Below, piece by piece: positions 1-10,154 of a stretch of 64,000 nucleotides of DNA; within the stretch, counting starts at the first letter, position 1; the number at the start of each line of letters is the position of its first letter. Origin of the DNA: Favolaschia claudopus (taxonomy: Eukaryota; Basidiomycota; Agaricomycetes; Agaricales; Mycenaceae); assembly GCA_037176885.1 (NCBI GenBank), contig JAWWNJ010000065.1, forward strand, positions 992,001 to 1,056,000. The letters are read 5' to 3'. The position numbers were made by a program, and so were the translations under genes. The notes beneath the pieces were generated by a model, which saw only the letters and a program-made list of their open reading frames with translations, did no database searches and was not told the origin of the DNA.

Positions 1-78
1 GCAGCACGAACCGCACCCCCAACGCCCATAGGAAAATTGCATGTCATGTGACCGCGTAAATGGTGGATTACCAATGGA

Positions 79-174
79 CAAGCTTTAGCTCTCTGCCTTC
101 GGCACGGGCCACTCGCTGCGCTCGCGGCGTGCCTACGGCGGTCACACAGCTCTTCGAGGCTGCCGCCCCAAACC
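79..174. repeat. Dispersed repeat, copy 1 (partner at 56462-56560)
   Basis: This stretch (aagctttagctc, then ctcgctgcgctcg, then gccgccccaaacc) recurs in the same orientation at 56462-56560 with roughly 80% identity by eye. Both copies lie upstream of a DIRS fragment (300 and 57583), but at different distances, so they need not belong to that element. No coding potential is visible. Identity of the repeat family is unknown. Confidence 0.6.
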
Positions 175-299
175 CTAGTCCCGGATGCCCATAATACCTT
201 TCTCCGCAATCCTTACCGGGGGTGTTTCCATATTAGTCAATAGAGGACATTTTTGACGGATGATTGATGTTGAAAGAGTACATATATACAAGTTACTCG

Positions 300-560
300 G
301 CGCTCTTGAGGGAGATCTTCCTTCTTGCGCTATCTTTTGGCTTTTCCATCTCCTGCGTGTGGGTTTCCTCTGAACAGAACTACCTTGCTGACGCACTCTC
401 TCGTTTTGACATGCCACGTCTTCGCCCATTGTTACCTCAATTCTTCGCCTCACAGCACACTCCCTTCCCCCACCTCCCGCCGGATGGCCTGAACGGGTCG
501 ATCAACCACCGCTCGTCGCCTACTTCCTCTGGCACGGCCTCGCTGCCTCCACCCGCGGCG
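300..560 (+). pseudogene. DIRS RNase H domain, C-terminal remnant
   Basis: The translation contains LLREIFLLALSF and then SSEQNYLADALSRFD, the typical C-terminal signature of the RNase H domain of DIRS and gypsy elements (the ADALSR motif). Only the last part of the domain is present. The reading frame then overlaps the recombinase frame, which is the normal DIRS arrangement. The same peptide occurs in the copy at 36-38 kb. It is non-functional because reverse transcriptase and the catalytic part of RNase H are absent. Confidence 0.75.
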
Positions 561-598
561 TCAACCAGACGGCTCGCAACTCCTTCGAGTCTTTCTGC

Positions 599-1702
599 AT
601 GCGAAAATACGGTGCTGACGGTGCCTCTCCATACCCATACCCCGCCTCAGAAGCCCACCTTCTCGAATGGGCGGCATCCCTCCCTCCGGGCTGCAGTGCG
701 AAAACAATCAAGCGCTACATTGGTGCCCTCAAGTCCTTCCATACTGACCTCGGATACGAATCCCGCCCCTTTGAACCACGCGTTCTTGAGCGTGTGATTC
801 GTGGCATACGCCGGGTGTACGGGGATGCAGAACGTAAGGAGCGACTTCCTATTACGCAGCCCGTCCTAGCCCAGATTATTGCCTCCCTCTCCAACCCTAT
901 CTCCCTTCCGCGGGGTGTTTCTCGTGAGCTAGCCGAGACTCGCCGAGTTGCCTACGCCCTGGCCTTTGCAGGTTTTCTTCGCTGCGGCGAAATCACCTAC
1001 GACTCTTTCGATGGCGCTTTCAACCTCAAGCGCCGCGACATCATCATTCAAAACGACGAGTACCTCACCGTTGACCTCCCGGTCTCAAAAACCGACCCCT
1101 TTCGCGCTGGGGTGCGCATCACTATCGCAAAAACTGGCTTGCCCACCTGTGCCTACACCCTCCTCCGCGCCCACCTTAATAAGCCGGGCAAGCCCGACGA
1201 CCCGCTGTTTGTGGGCCGGCGTACTCGCGATGGTACAGGCTATGGAGCTTTCTCGCGGAAGCTTTTCATCGACTGTTTGAAGGCCTGTCTCACTCATGTC
1301 GGGATTTCATCGTCAGGATATTCGGGCCATAGTTTCCGCCGTGGCGCTGCCACTTGGGCTCGACTCATCGGTCTCTCCGACCTTGACATTCAGCGCCTGG
1401 GCCGTTGGACTTCTGACTGCTTCAAACTATACATTGACACGCCACCTGATGTCATTGTGGGGTTGAGTAAACGCCTTCTCTCCGACCCCCCACTTATTCA
1501 ACCAACCTCCATGGTTGTCGCCCGGGATTGGTTTGGCGCGGCGACGATGCCCTCTAGCCGCACCCCTTTTCTTGCTCTCTTGGCCTCAGCTCACCCTCCT
1601 CGCTGTCCCGGCAACCCCTCCTCCCTCGGGCTGCCTTGTCTTCCTGGGTTCCGGCCCGAGAGCGCTCGCTGCGAGGTCACATCACCCTCACCGCAATCAT
1701 AA
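599..1702 (+). CDS. DIRS tyrosine recombinase (YR)
   Basis: This 367-residue open frame is the integrase-like tyrosine recombinase of a DIRS element. The N-terminal SAM-like core-binding region is about residues 1-100. The catalytic domain has Arg I in FLRCGEIT (about residue 120), the HxxR box HSFRRGAATWA (about residue 245) and a candidate nucleophile tyrosine in FKLYID (about residue 277). The frame is open upstream of the first ATG for some 60 codons and overlaps the RNase H frame, so the true start may be earlier. After about residue 300 the sequence becomes low-complexity and may be untranslated. All catalytic residues are present, so this recombinase may still be active in trans. Confidence 0.8.
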   Translation: MRKYGADGASPYPYPASEAHLLEWAASLPPGCSAKTIKRYIGALKSFHTDLGYESRPFEPRVLERVIRGIRRVYGDAERKERLPITQPVLAQIIASLSNPISLPRGVSRELAETRRVAYALAFAGFLRCGEITYDSFDGAFNLKRRDIIIQNDEYLTVDLPVSKTDPFRAGVRITIAKTGLPTCAYTLLRAHLNKPGKPDDPLFVGRRTRDGTGYGAFSRKLFIDCLKACLTHVGISSSGYSGHSFRRGAATWARLIGLSDLDIQRLGRWTSDCFKLYIDTPPDVIVGLSKRLLSDPPLIQPTSMVVARDWFGAATMPSSRTPFLALLASAHPPRCPGNPSSLGLPCLPGFRPESARCEVTSPSPQS

Positions 1703-1760
1703 ATATACCATCCTTTTTCCTCCCTCCCTTAGCACGAGCTCGCAGCATTCCTACGGCCCA

Positions 1761-1840
1761 AATACCTTCGCAATAGTGGAATCGACCCGTTTTCGGGAGG
1801 CCGTCGGTTCGAACCTGGGAGGTGAATTACCTTTTTTTTT
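1761..1840 (+). ncRNA. tRNA-like head (tRNA pseudogene or SINE) ending in a T run
   Basis: Immediately after the DIRS 3' end there is an A-box-like stretch (about 1768-1780, tcgcaatagtgg), a CCCG/CGGG stem around the anticodon position, and a perfect internal B box (ggttcgaacc, 1806-1815), followed by nine Ts at 1832-1840 that would end Pol III transcription. The acceptor stem pairs poorly, so a working tRNA is unlikely. A tRNA-derived SINE head or a degenerate tRNA fits better. Confidence 0.4.
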
Positions 1841-1859
1841 GCGTACTTCCAGTCAAGCA

Positions 1860-2147
1860 CTTTGAATAAGCCTCGAATACTTTGAACAAGTTTCGGATAC
1901 TTCGAGCAAGTGTCTGCTGTACTCATTGTATCCTGGTTAGCATTGTCGAATCAGCGGACCCCTAAGAATGGCTAGTTCTTCATTCATTTGCTGGATTCCA
2001 TGCCTAACCCAGCATTCTTTTGCTGGATTCTGTGTCCTGCAATTACCTTTCCAAAACCGCAGGAAAAATTTTGGATTACAGTGAGTTCCGTTGGGGGAAG
2101 AGTTTCCTAACCCTAACCAGGATTGGCTTGCTGAATTCTGAAAAAAA

Positions 2148-2180
<33 letters not shown>
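1860..2180. repeat. Non-coding stretch with short direct repeats and an A/G tract
   Basis: Three imperfect copies of a unit like tactttgaacaagt lie at 1850-1915, three of tgctggattc at about 1988-2035, and a purine tract of (aaaaag)n type at 2142-2180. No gene is apparent. The purine tract is the 3' tail of the minus-strand tRNA-like sequence described next. Confidence 0.5.
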
Positions 2181-2181
<1 letters not shown>

Positions 2182-2265
2182 TTCCTTCACCCAGAGTCGA
2201 ACTCAAACCGTCGGGAAAAGGGTTACGTATATAATTGCAACGTCAACCACTACCGTTGGATAAGT
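2181..2265 (-). ncRNA. tRNA-like SINE head, minus strand
   Basis: On the minus strand an A-box-like sequence (ggtagtggttgacg, complement of 2241-2254), an anticodon-arm-like stem (gttgc/gtaac) and a B-box-like gagttcgactc (complement of 2194-2204) occur in the right order and spacing, followed by a long T/C-rich tail. It resembles the plus-strand tRNA-like sequence at 1761 in its T-arm region but is a separate locus. A tRNA-derived SINE is the best explanation; structure was judged by eye. Confidence 0.35.
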
Positions 2266-2800
2266 CTTCAATTCATCCCCTTCCGTTCATTCAACAACAC
2301 GCTCATTAAATAATCTCTCTCTCCCTTTCGCGATCTTCGTTTCTGATTCACGCAACCCCATTATAGTACCTCACTCTCCTACATACACTAGTTCCTCATT
2401 CACACGTTCACGTCTCTCCTCGTCATACCATTTTCCTTACACGATACCAAATTTCCATTTCCTTTCTGTTTACCGCAATCGTCCCGTAACCTACCAGTGA
2501 TCATGTAACCTTAACCTCCCCTCTTGTACTGCCGCATAGCCTCACTGGCCAGGTACGGCATATAATAGAACTTCAAGTCAAGTCAAGTCAACTACACCAG
2601 AGAGCATTTGGATTGGTTGGAGGTGTAGCCTTCACATCACCGGCTAAATCACCAATTGCCTTATTAGGAATGTCATTGTGGGGGAGTGCGCCAGCCTTCC
2701 GCCCTCAACCTCGCCGACTCCCCTTCTCGCGGGCTGGACGCACCTCACACCCGCCCCCGAGATCGTCTCACCAGACGCTTCCCCCTACCTCCCGAGCTTC

Positions 2801-3324
2801 ATGGCGTCTTCATCGACGAACTTGACGGCAAAAGCTGACGCACCGACATTCGGACCTGCATATCGCGACACGCTCTCGCGCGCATTCCTGCCTCCACCAC
2901 AAGCGGTCAACTCGGATCCCGGGCCGTACCTTCATGCGTGAGAACCGTGCTAACCTTTCTCTTCTGCCTCTGCCTGACATGTCGTCGCAGCTCTTCTCTT
3001 CACGTCCTTGCCCTCCCTCCACCTACACCTTCTCAAGCACTTACGATCGCCGTTTCCCTCGTGTGCGTCGTACACTTTTGTGTCCGAATCTCGTTGGCTT
3101 ACATGCAGGATGTTGGGGTGTTGTTCAACGAGTGGGCTGAGGAGAACGATAGGCCAGGGCGCGATGCTAAATCGCTTGAGGATTGGTATAAGCGGGTGCG
3201 TCGTCTCAACTCTTCTTCAGCACGTCTCCGACACCATTTTGTTCAGCTCCTTCGCAAGAAAAGCCTACCGGATCCGGCACCTGTCCTCCCGAGGTCAAGG
3301 AAGCACACCACATCGAAGACATGA
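2801..3324 (+). pseudogene. Possible spliced gene fragment with a Myb/SANT-like segment
   Basis: Exon 1 (2801-2937, beginning MASSSTNLTAK) meets a GTGAGA donor. A typical acceptor (ttacatgcag) at 3108 leads into a helical segment containing FNEWAEENDRP and KSLEDWYKRVRRL, which resembles the third helix region of small Myb/SANT-like domains (inference). The obvious donor and acceptor are out of phase by one base, so either the junction is misplaced or the gene is broken. Splicing, function and family are all uncertain. Confidence 0.3.
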
Positions 3325-4580
3325 GTGACAAGGTAGCGAAGACAATCATTAAATGAGTGTGGGTGTAAGTATGAGTAAGAGACAACGAGCAACGTCATGT
3401 GTTGACGCTGATGGTCGGAAGCCATGGGTGTGCGAGTCTTGCAGAGGTGCGAAAAAGTGCAGATGAGTCAAGAATAACCAGATTCATTCGAGTAGACACA
3501 TGTGTATTGCCAAGTTATGGTCTTGCTGATGTCCGAGAGTCATATACGCGCGGTAGAGAGTGAAGGAGCAAAGCAAGGGCCAAGATACACGCGTCACCGA
3601 CAGCGTGTGAGTGATTGATCGCGTCCAAAAAAGGGAATTCCCTATTTGAGAAGGGTGGGGGGTCCGCAAAAAAACTTCGATCCTTAGTGTAGATTTCGCG
3701 GATCGGTTCCCCCTTGACTTTCATCGAATGTTTTGAGACTGAGTTATTCCACATGGAGCCCTGGGGCATTCCTTGAGGTCAGGATGATAGAGTGGGATGG
3801 TTATAATGAATGCACATTTTTGCTTCTCAAGAAAACCTTGATAGACTGACTTCAAACAAGTGGTCTGTGGTATTTTTGATGATGTGCTGCTCTATAGAAT
3901 TATTAAGAAAAAGAAAAGGCGCCAAACATATCCTATTCACGTTAGGAAACAAGGGACTCGCCGGCAAAAAAGTACGGTGTCCCAAAGACAAAAAAAAAAA
4001 AAAAAAAAAAAAAGACCAGTTTCACGATAAAAATTAAAACGTGCCAGCCGAACCGAACCCTCTTCACGACCATCCAACTTACTGGAACATATGAATTACC
4101 AATCGACGAGAGTGACCACAGCAAAGCATACCAACCGGTAGGATACATCCACCACTGGGTTCCCGCCTATTACTGCATTTGGTAAGTATTTCCCTATTTG
4201 GGAATGTCAGACTGGGGGAGGCGTGGGTCTCTCCTTGTCTTACTTGCACGGCCGAGAACTCGTCTTCGTCTCGGCTGTACGACTCGCGGGCCGACGGTGT
4301 CAGCACTGTGTATGGTACGAACTTGAAGTTCTCGAAGGCATCCTCCGCTTCCTGCGATATGACTGTAATGTAATCAGGATTCCGGTCCTCAGGACGGTAG
4401 AGGGCAAGTGGCTATGCGGCCAGTACAATAGGCGAGACGCGCGGCCATGGGAGCCGGTGTCCCGAGCAGTGGGCGACTATGCGGTCGCCTGTCAGGGGAC
4501 TCCACAGCTATGACGTCTTCCGACTTGAGTAGAAGTTCTCTGTCCAGAAGACATCATGCTGTGCTACTTATGTCATATCT
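3325..4580. other. Anonymous non-coding stretch
   Basis: No convincing gene is seen. A 23-base A tract lies at about 3991-4013. A short plus-strand reading at 3365-3467 contains a CESCRGAKKC-like peptide, reminiscent of a Zn2Cys6 start but far too short. The five bases 4576-4580 (tatct) are the left target duplication of the copia element. Confidence 0.5.
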
Positions 4581-4845
4581 TAATAGAATACAGTAAGTAT
4601 AAACTCAGTCGTGGAGGAAACGACTCGTGTATTATATACCTGATAGAATACAGTAAGTATAAACTACCAGGAGAATCAGTAAGCTGTAAGGACAGTAGAT
4701 ACGAGTGCACATACCTCAGTCGTGGAGGAAACGACTGAGGAATGTGACGGTGACACGATACTACATGAGGAGCGTGTGACGCGTAACTCTACGGATAGCG
4801 AGTTGGAATGTACGGTAAGTAAACGGAATAATAAATACTTCAACA
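4581..4845 (-). repeat. copia 3' LTR
   Basis: It is a direct repeat of 11381-11655. On the minus strand it begins TGTTGAAG and ends in TA in place of the expected CA (a C-to-T change). It contains two copies of gatagaatacagtaagtata and two copies of a small hairpin (agtcgt...acgact at about 4607 and 4712). It ends next to a polypurine tract. LTR-LTR divergence, including a 10-base length difference, suggests the insertion is not recent. Confidence 0.9.
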
Positions 4846-4854
4846 CTCCCCCTC
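4846..4854 (-). other. Polypurine tract
   Basis: On the minus strand gagggggag abuts the TGTTGAAG start of the 3' LTR, which is the expected position for the plus-strand primer of a retroelement. Confidence 0.75.
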
Positions 4855-7800
4855 AACGAGCATCCGGTCGGGGAGCCATGCCCAACATCTTGACGAGAGT
4901 CTTGTGGCGTGGTGCCGGCAATGGTTTCGTGAATAAGTCGGCAACATTCACTTCCGTAGGGACGTAAACAGGGACGATGCAGCGATGGAGGACTGCTTCA
5001 CGGATCCACCAGATGGCAATGTGGACGTGCTTTGTTCGAGCGGTGACTTCATCAGTATTGACAATCATCCGGATGGTGGAAGTATTGTGAAGTCGGTCCG
5101 GGAGGTAGTAAGAAACCAAGCTCGAACAGAAGAGAGCGGAGCCACATGATTTCACGCCCGACGTGTGTGCCAGCGTAGAGCTCGGCTTCGCCAGTCGAAA
5201 GAGCCGTGGAGGTTTGCTTCTTCGCTGACCAAGCGATTAAGCTGGATCCGATGAAGACAGCATACCCAGAAATGGATCGGGCGTGATCCTTTGAGTTTGC
5301 CCAATCTGAATCGCTGAAAGCGTGAAGGGTAAGGTCTTCATTGCCGCCTAGAACAAGGACAGAGTCGCGTGTGGTTTTGAGGTACGCGAGGATCCGTTTA
5401 ACGGCTTCCCAATGAGCTTCACCGGGGTTGGAGCTAAATTGCGATACGGACTGGACTGCCTTTGTGATGTCTGGACGGCATTGAACAGCGGCATGCATAA
5501 GCGAACCAACGGCGTGCTGGTAGGGTACGTTGGCCATGCGCTGGAGTTCTTCCGAAGTCTGAGGAGATTGAGACTTGGAAAGCGGAGCGGCCGACGTGTT
5601 GACTGGCGAGTATACGGGCCGTGCATCCTCCATGCGATACCGAGCCACAATCGAGTCAATATAGAAGCGATGAGACAAGGAGATGGTGCGGTTCGCACGA
5701 TCACGCAGGATTTCGAGGCCAAGAATGGATTTTGACTCTCCCAAGTCCTTGATTCGGACATGCTCGGAAATCTGCTTCTTTAAAAGTTTGACCTCTGCAA
5801 CAGAGGAGCAGAATAATCCAAGATCATCAACGTGGGCGCTGATGATGGAAATAGCCTTCTCCAGGCGACGAATAAAGACGCACGGATCAGCAATGCACAC
5901 CCGGAAACTAATCTTGACCAAAATGGAACGTAACTTTTGGTACCAGAGAAGTGCGGCTTGCTTTAACCCGTAAATTCCCCTTTTCAGGAGACAGACATAG
6001 TCCTCCTTTCCACGAACACGATCGCCCTGAGGCTGTCGCATGTAGATAGGTGGCTCGTCTGGATCCGTCTCGCTGTTGAGAAAGGCGGAGTCGACGTCCA
6101 CAACGTGAAATTCCCAGTCCAGCGTTGCAGCTAGGGTTAGGAGGTAACGAAGCGACTCTGACTTCACAACAGGAGCAAAAGACATCGAAAAATCGATACC
6201 TGGCCGCTGGGGTGTACCCTGAGCACATAGACGAGCTTTGTACCGAGTGATGGCACCAGTACTGTCGTGCTTCAAGGCATAGGCCCAGAGCGAACCAAGC
6301 GGAGTCACACCGGGAGGTGGTGGGACAAGTTCCCATGTACCCATCCTCGCAATGCTATCGAGCTCGACTTCCATCGCGCTCTCCCACTCGGAACGATCGG
6401 GCGATTCCATCGCTTCCTTGTAGTTGCGAGGAACTTCGCCGGGACCAATGATATGAGCGTACTCAAATTCGTCCCAGGATTCCGCGAAAGCAGAATCTTC
6501 CGGCGCACGGTCAGGGTCCTCTGGAGCTGGCGCTGCTGCTAAGCCTGAATTAAGGTTTGCGGCGGCGGCCTTGAGCTCAGCGGCTTCCCGGATACGGGTA
6601 GATGTGTCGCGCGGAGGTGGTAGAGGACGAGGTTGACGAGGTGCCCGGGGTTTAGGTTGTGACACGACATCCGCAGGTCCAGCCGGAGCAGGAGGGGATG
6701 GTGCACGAGGAGGTACCGGATTGGCAGTTGGAGGCGTAGAAGTGGAGGAAGGAGGGCTGTAATCATCATCATCAGCTTCGGTCGAAGACGATTTGAGAGA
6801 AGAATATTTGTATGAGTGTATCTCCCCCTCAGCCCGAAATTCCCCACAATTTGAGTTGTCGTCGAATTTGATATGAGTCGACGATCCGAAGGTACGCTTT
6901 GAGGGGCGATAAACCTTCCAAGCCTTGCGATCATCCGGGTACCCAACAAAAATAACCGATTCGCCGCGATGGTCGAACTCTTTGCGATTAGGATTGCCGT
7001 TATAGAGGTAAGCCCTGCAACCGAAACGGTGAAAAGACCTGTACTTCGGCTGCTTACGGTTTGGGAAGCGGATGGAGAAAGGGGTACGAAGGTCGAGAGC
7101 GCTGTGTGGGTTAAGGTTTTTGACATAGACCATGTAATTGCTGGCCTCAGCCCACATGCTAAGCGGCAGGTCGGCGTCGATGAGGACGGTGCGAACGCGG
7201 TCAAAAATAGACCTAAACTGACGTTCGGCGACACCGTTCTGTTCAGGAGTACGTGGAGCGCTGGTTTTGAGCTGAATACCACGTGCCTTCAAGAACCGCT
7301 TCAGGTCTTCGTTGATAAATTCACCCCCATTATCGACGTGCCAGACCTTAAGCTTGCGACCTGTCTCACGCTCGACCATCTCCAACCACTCCTTGAATGC
7401 GGCTACTGCATCACTCTTGTGACGCAGGTAAAACATCCAAATCCAGCGAGAGCAGTCATCGGTGAAAGCGAGGGCATATTTCGATCCGTTCAGAGTACGG
7501 ACTGGAGCAGTCCAAAGATCTGAATGAACGTGATCGAGAATATGTTCGGCATTTTCCTCTTCCGAAGGAGGAAAAGAGGCACGAGTCATCTTGCCCTCCA
7601 TGCAAGATTGACATACCGGCGGCTCAGCATTGAGTTCCGCCGTAGATAGTTTCACACCTGAAATGTGACCCTTCCGAACGAGAGCGCGCAGCGCAGAGTA
7701 GCCTAGATGCCCTAGACGCTGATGCAGCTCCTCAAGCTTTGAGGTCGGAGGTCGAGACGAGGTGGAAAAAGAATTCTCCGTCGACGAGGAGGAATCGAGG

Positions 7801-8165
7801 TGATAGAGGCGATCGCTGCCGAGAGAGGCGGTCAGAATAACCTTCTCGGACGAAATGAGGTTGCGGATGAGCTTGCCACTGTCACCCTTCTCAAAGGTAA
7901 CACAGCGTCCACCGCCAAAGACGGTGTAACAGTCCGCCTGATCAAGCCGCGAAACTGATATAAGCGTCGGCTGGGAGTCAGGGACATAACAGGTATCTTT
8001 CAACCTGAGTCGGACGTTACCACCCTTAGGATGGGACGCTAGTAGCTGTGCTTCACCGCGACCCTCGATTTTCCTCGAACCGTTGCCGAACCCGCTGATA
8101 TTTTCGGATACGGCTTGGGCGTAAGAAACGAAGTCGCGTCGAACGGAGTGAATGTGTGTCGATGT
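4853..8165 (-). pseudogene. copia pol: integrase, reverse transcriptase, RNase H (frameshifted at the 3' end)
   Basis: About 1050 residues are open in one frame. In order they show a GAG-pre-integrase HHCC zinc site (HQRLGHLG ... CQSCMEGKM), an integrase core with D (SDLWT), D (HVDNGGEF) and E (PEQNGVAER), a Pro-rich linker, reverse transcriptase with SAFLNSE and AHVDDLGLF (the copia form of YVDD), and RNase H with SDSDWANS and GEAELYA. Near 5100-5155 the frame shifts, and the normal copia C-terminus (TKHVHIAI ... VADLFTKPL) continues in another frame down to 4853. The N-terminus is cut by the insertion at 8166. The protein would act in the retroelement's virus-like particle, but this copy is broken. 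Confidence 0.88.
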
Positions 8166-10154
8166 TTGGCAGTAATACTGGGCCATAATTCGAAGTGTCG
8201 TAGAAAAAACACGCACCCCTTCACAAATTAGCACACAAGTTGGTTTTGTTGATTTACACACCTTGAGGCATCAGAATATGTGCACAAGTCAACATTTTCC
8301 AAAATATTCACACCCCTTGCTTTATCACAACAAAAGTGCACAGGTTGCTCTGCGCATTTTTTTTTACTGCGCAGGTAAGGAAATGTGCCGAAAAAATGCA
8401 CAGGACAGAGCGCACCACTTTTACGCACCTTCGCGGCACCAACAAAAGAAATGCACAGGTTCAGGTTGTAAGTAATTCCTTTTACGAAATAAATGATACC
8501 TTGCCCGTTAGTGTATTCCAGCCTCTGATTTCAGAAGACAACGCAAGGGTTTGGGAGCGCAACATAATTGCATCAGGAATCGTCGGGGATCTTCTTCACT
8601 TTTGAATCTTATCATCAGCTTTCATTTCTTTCAATTCTCTTCACCTCGCCACCGAAACATTCGTCCTGTACCAATACTCAAATATCTTTGCTGAATCCTG
8701 AGACTCGGATTCTTAGACTTCGAATTAAGTGCGCTTCAACTCAGTTCAAATTCCGTCCAATAGAAGCCAAGGGTGCAATGATGTGTCAGTTCAACAGTAA
8801 GCCATCAAAATTCATTCATGTGCTGGACTCCTTCGATTCATCTGGTTCGAAGCTGGATCTGCCAGTCTCAACGGCGGCCATTTCCAAGCCATTTCCGAGT
8901 TCAGTCGATTTCGGCAATCAGCCGCAATATTTTCAATTCCATCGGTCAAGGGTAGAGGCGGTAAATGTGTCGCCGTGTGAAATTCAGAGCATGGTACGGG
9001 AATAACGGTGTGATGGATATCGGTATTATCCGGCTCTCGAGTCTTCCCGCGCGCTCGGCGCATTCTCGGCATTGACAATCATGGGACCGTGTTCATGACG
9101 TCAATGCTGCTAAGTTCTTTCTCTTAGCAGCAAATCGTCATACCTCCCTCTTGGATCGGCACCGATCAGATTCAATATACGACTTGCAACATCTGAACGA
9201 GTCACCGAGAGGTATAGTAGAATAATCCACTACTTTCCTCAATATTCCATTGACTTCTTGAACATTCTATAATCACTCGGCAAAAACCGAAGTTTAGGAT
9301 CATCCTAAATTGAAAGAAAAATTTAAAATTTTAGCAACAAATTAAGTAGGCCCTAAACTGATACAAAAACGTTAAGTAAAGGACCAGCAAAAACCGTTCC
9401 CAAAACATCAAGTTTTGGCAACAGTTTCTGAAGGTCCGAAACAAAAAGATTCAGACTCACCTAAACGGGTCGCACCGAAACAATAAGTTTCGGCAACAGT
9501 TTTGGCGGTGTTGCCGAAACTTTTGATTTCGGTGCTTCCAAAAGGACTTTTGGGCTGTCCAGAACAACGGTAGCCTGTAGGGGACTCACTCTGGTTAGGG
9601 CATTACCTGAAGCTGCAAGTAATGGTTCCAAAGTATAGAGGTGTCTACCTCAACCAAGCGCCCGAGTTGCCCGAGACGTCGGGTTTCGGGCATAGTAGGC
9701 GGAGAAACGGCGAGCTAAGTGGCAAGACGAGTGCGGAGCGACGTGGGAAGAAGCAAGAGAAACGAACGTCATGTGACCGAACCACGCTGTCAAATCGATT
9801 TGATCCGCCGAACCTGTGCAAAAGTTGAACCGACTGGGTTGTGTAAATAAATTGGGGTGAGTTTGGCGCTACTTGTGCACCATTTGCTGAACTCTACCTG
9901 TGCATTTTTTGTTTGAGGTAAAGAACCTGTGCAGTTTTTGCATTCCGTGGGGTTGTGTATTTTTTTTGATGTACCGAAACAACTTGCGCAACAACTTTCA
10001 AGAAATTTCATTGATGTGAGTTTTCAGTCAAAATACAGTCAGCTGTGTAATTTTTTACTTCATCAAGCTCAGGGTGTGCACCATAACTTCAAAAATATCC
10101 TCCCCTGTGTCAAAAAGTGCGAGTTTGGAATTATGGCCCACTATTACAGCCATA
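8166..10154. mobile_element. Non-autonomous hAT-like DNA transposon inserted in the copia protease
   Basis: The ends are inverted repeats: ttggcagtaatactgggcc at the left, and the complement of the right end reads tatggctgtaatagtgggcc. The flanks carry a 7-bp exact duplication (tcgatgt at 8159-8165 and 10155-10161; 8 bp with one mismatch). The terminal 250-300 bp at both ends are packed with TGTGCA-like repeats in opposite orientation, as in subterminal transposase-binding repeats of hAT and CACTA elements. No transposase is encoded, so it depends on another element. The superfamily call rests on TIR style and duplication length. Confidence 0.75.
9472..9535. repeat. Imperfect 26-bp inverted repeat (hairpin)
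   Basis: Arms 9472-9498 (gcaccgaaacaataagtttc...) and 9510-9535 (...cttttgatttcggtgc) are complementary with few mismatches around an 11-base loop. It lies in the middle of the hAT-like insertion and could be a small internal MITE remnant. Confidence 0.6.

Larger units (their letters stand above)
300..1752 (+). mobile_element. DIRS-type retrotransposon, copy 1 (5'-truncated)
   Basis: The homology shared with a second copy (minus strand, 36107-37930) begins at base 300 and runs to about 1752. It covers the tail of the RNase H domain, the complete tyrosine recombinase and the 3' non-coding end. Reverse transcriptase is missing, so this is a 5'-truncated copy. DIRS elements integrate with a tyrosine recombinase in place of a DDE integrase and carry no ordinary LTRs. 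Two more fragments of the same family lie at 52227-52604 and 57583-57871. The 3' edge was set where the copies stop matching. Confidence 0.8.

Noticed and set aside
3365..3467. Zn2Cys6-like peptide (CESCRGAKKC)
   Set aside because: Only two or three cysteines of the six are present and the frame ends at once.
6539..7523. Plus- and minus-strand frames of 180-250 codons within copia pol
   Set aside because: Shadows of the integrase and linker coding sequence in other frames.
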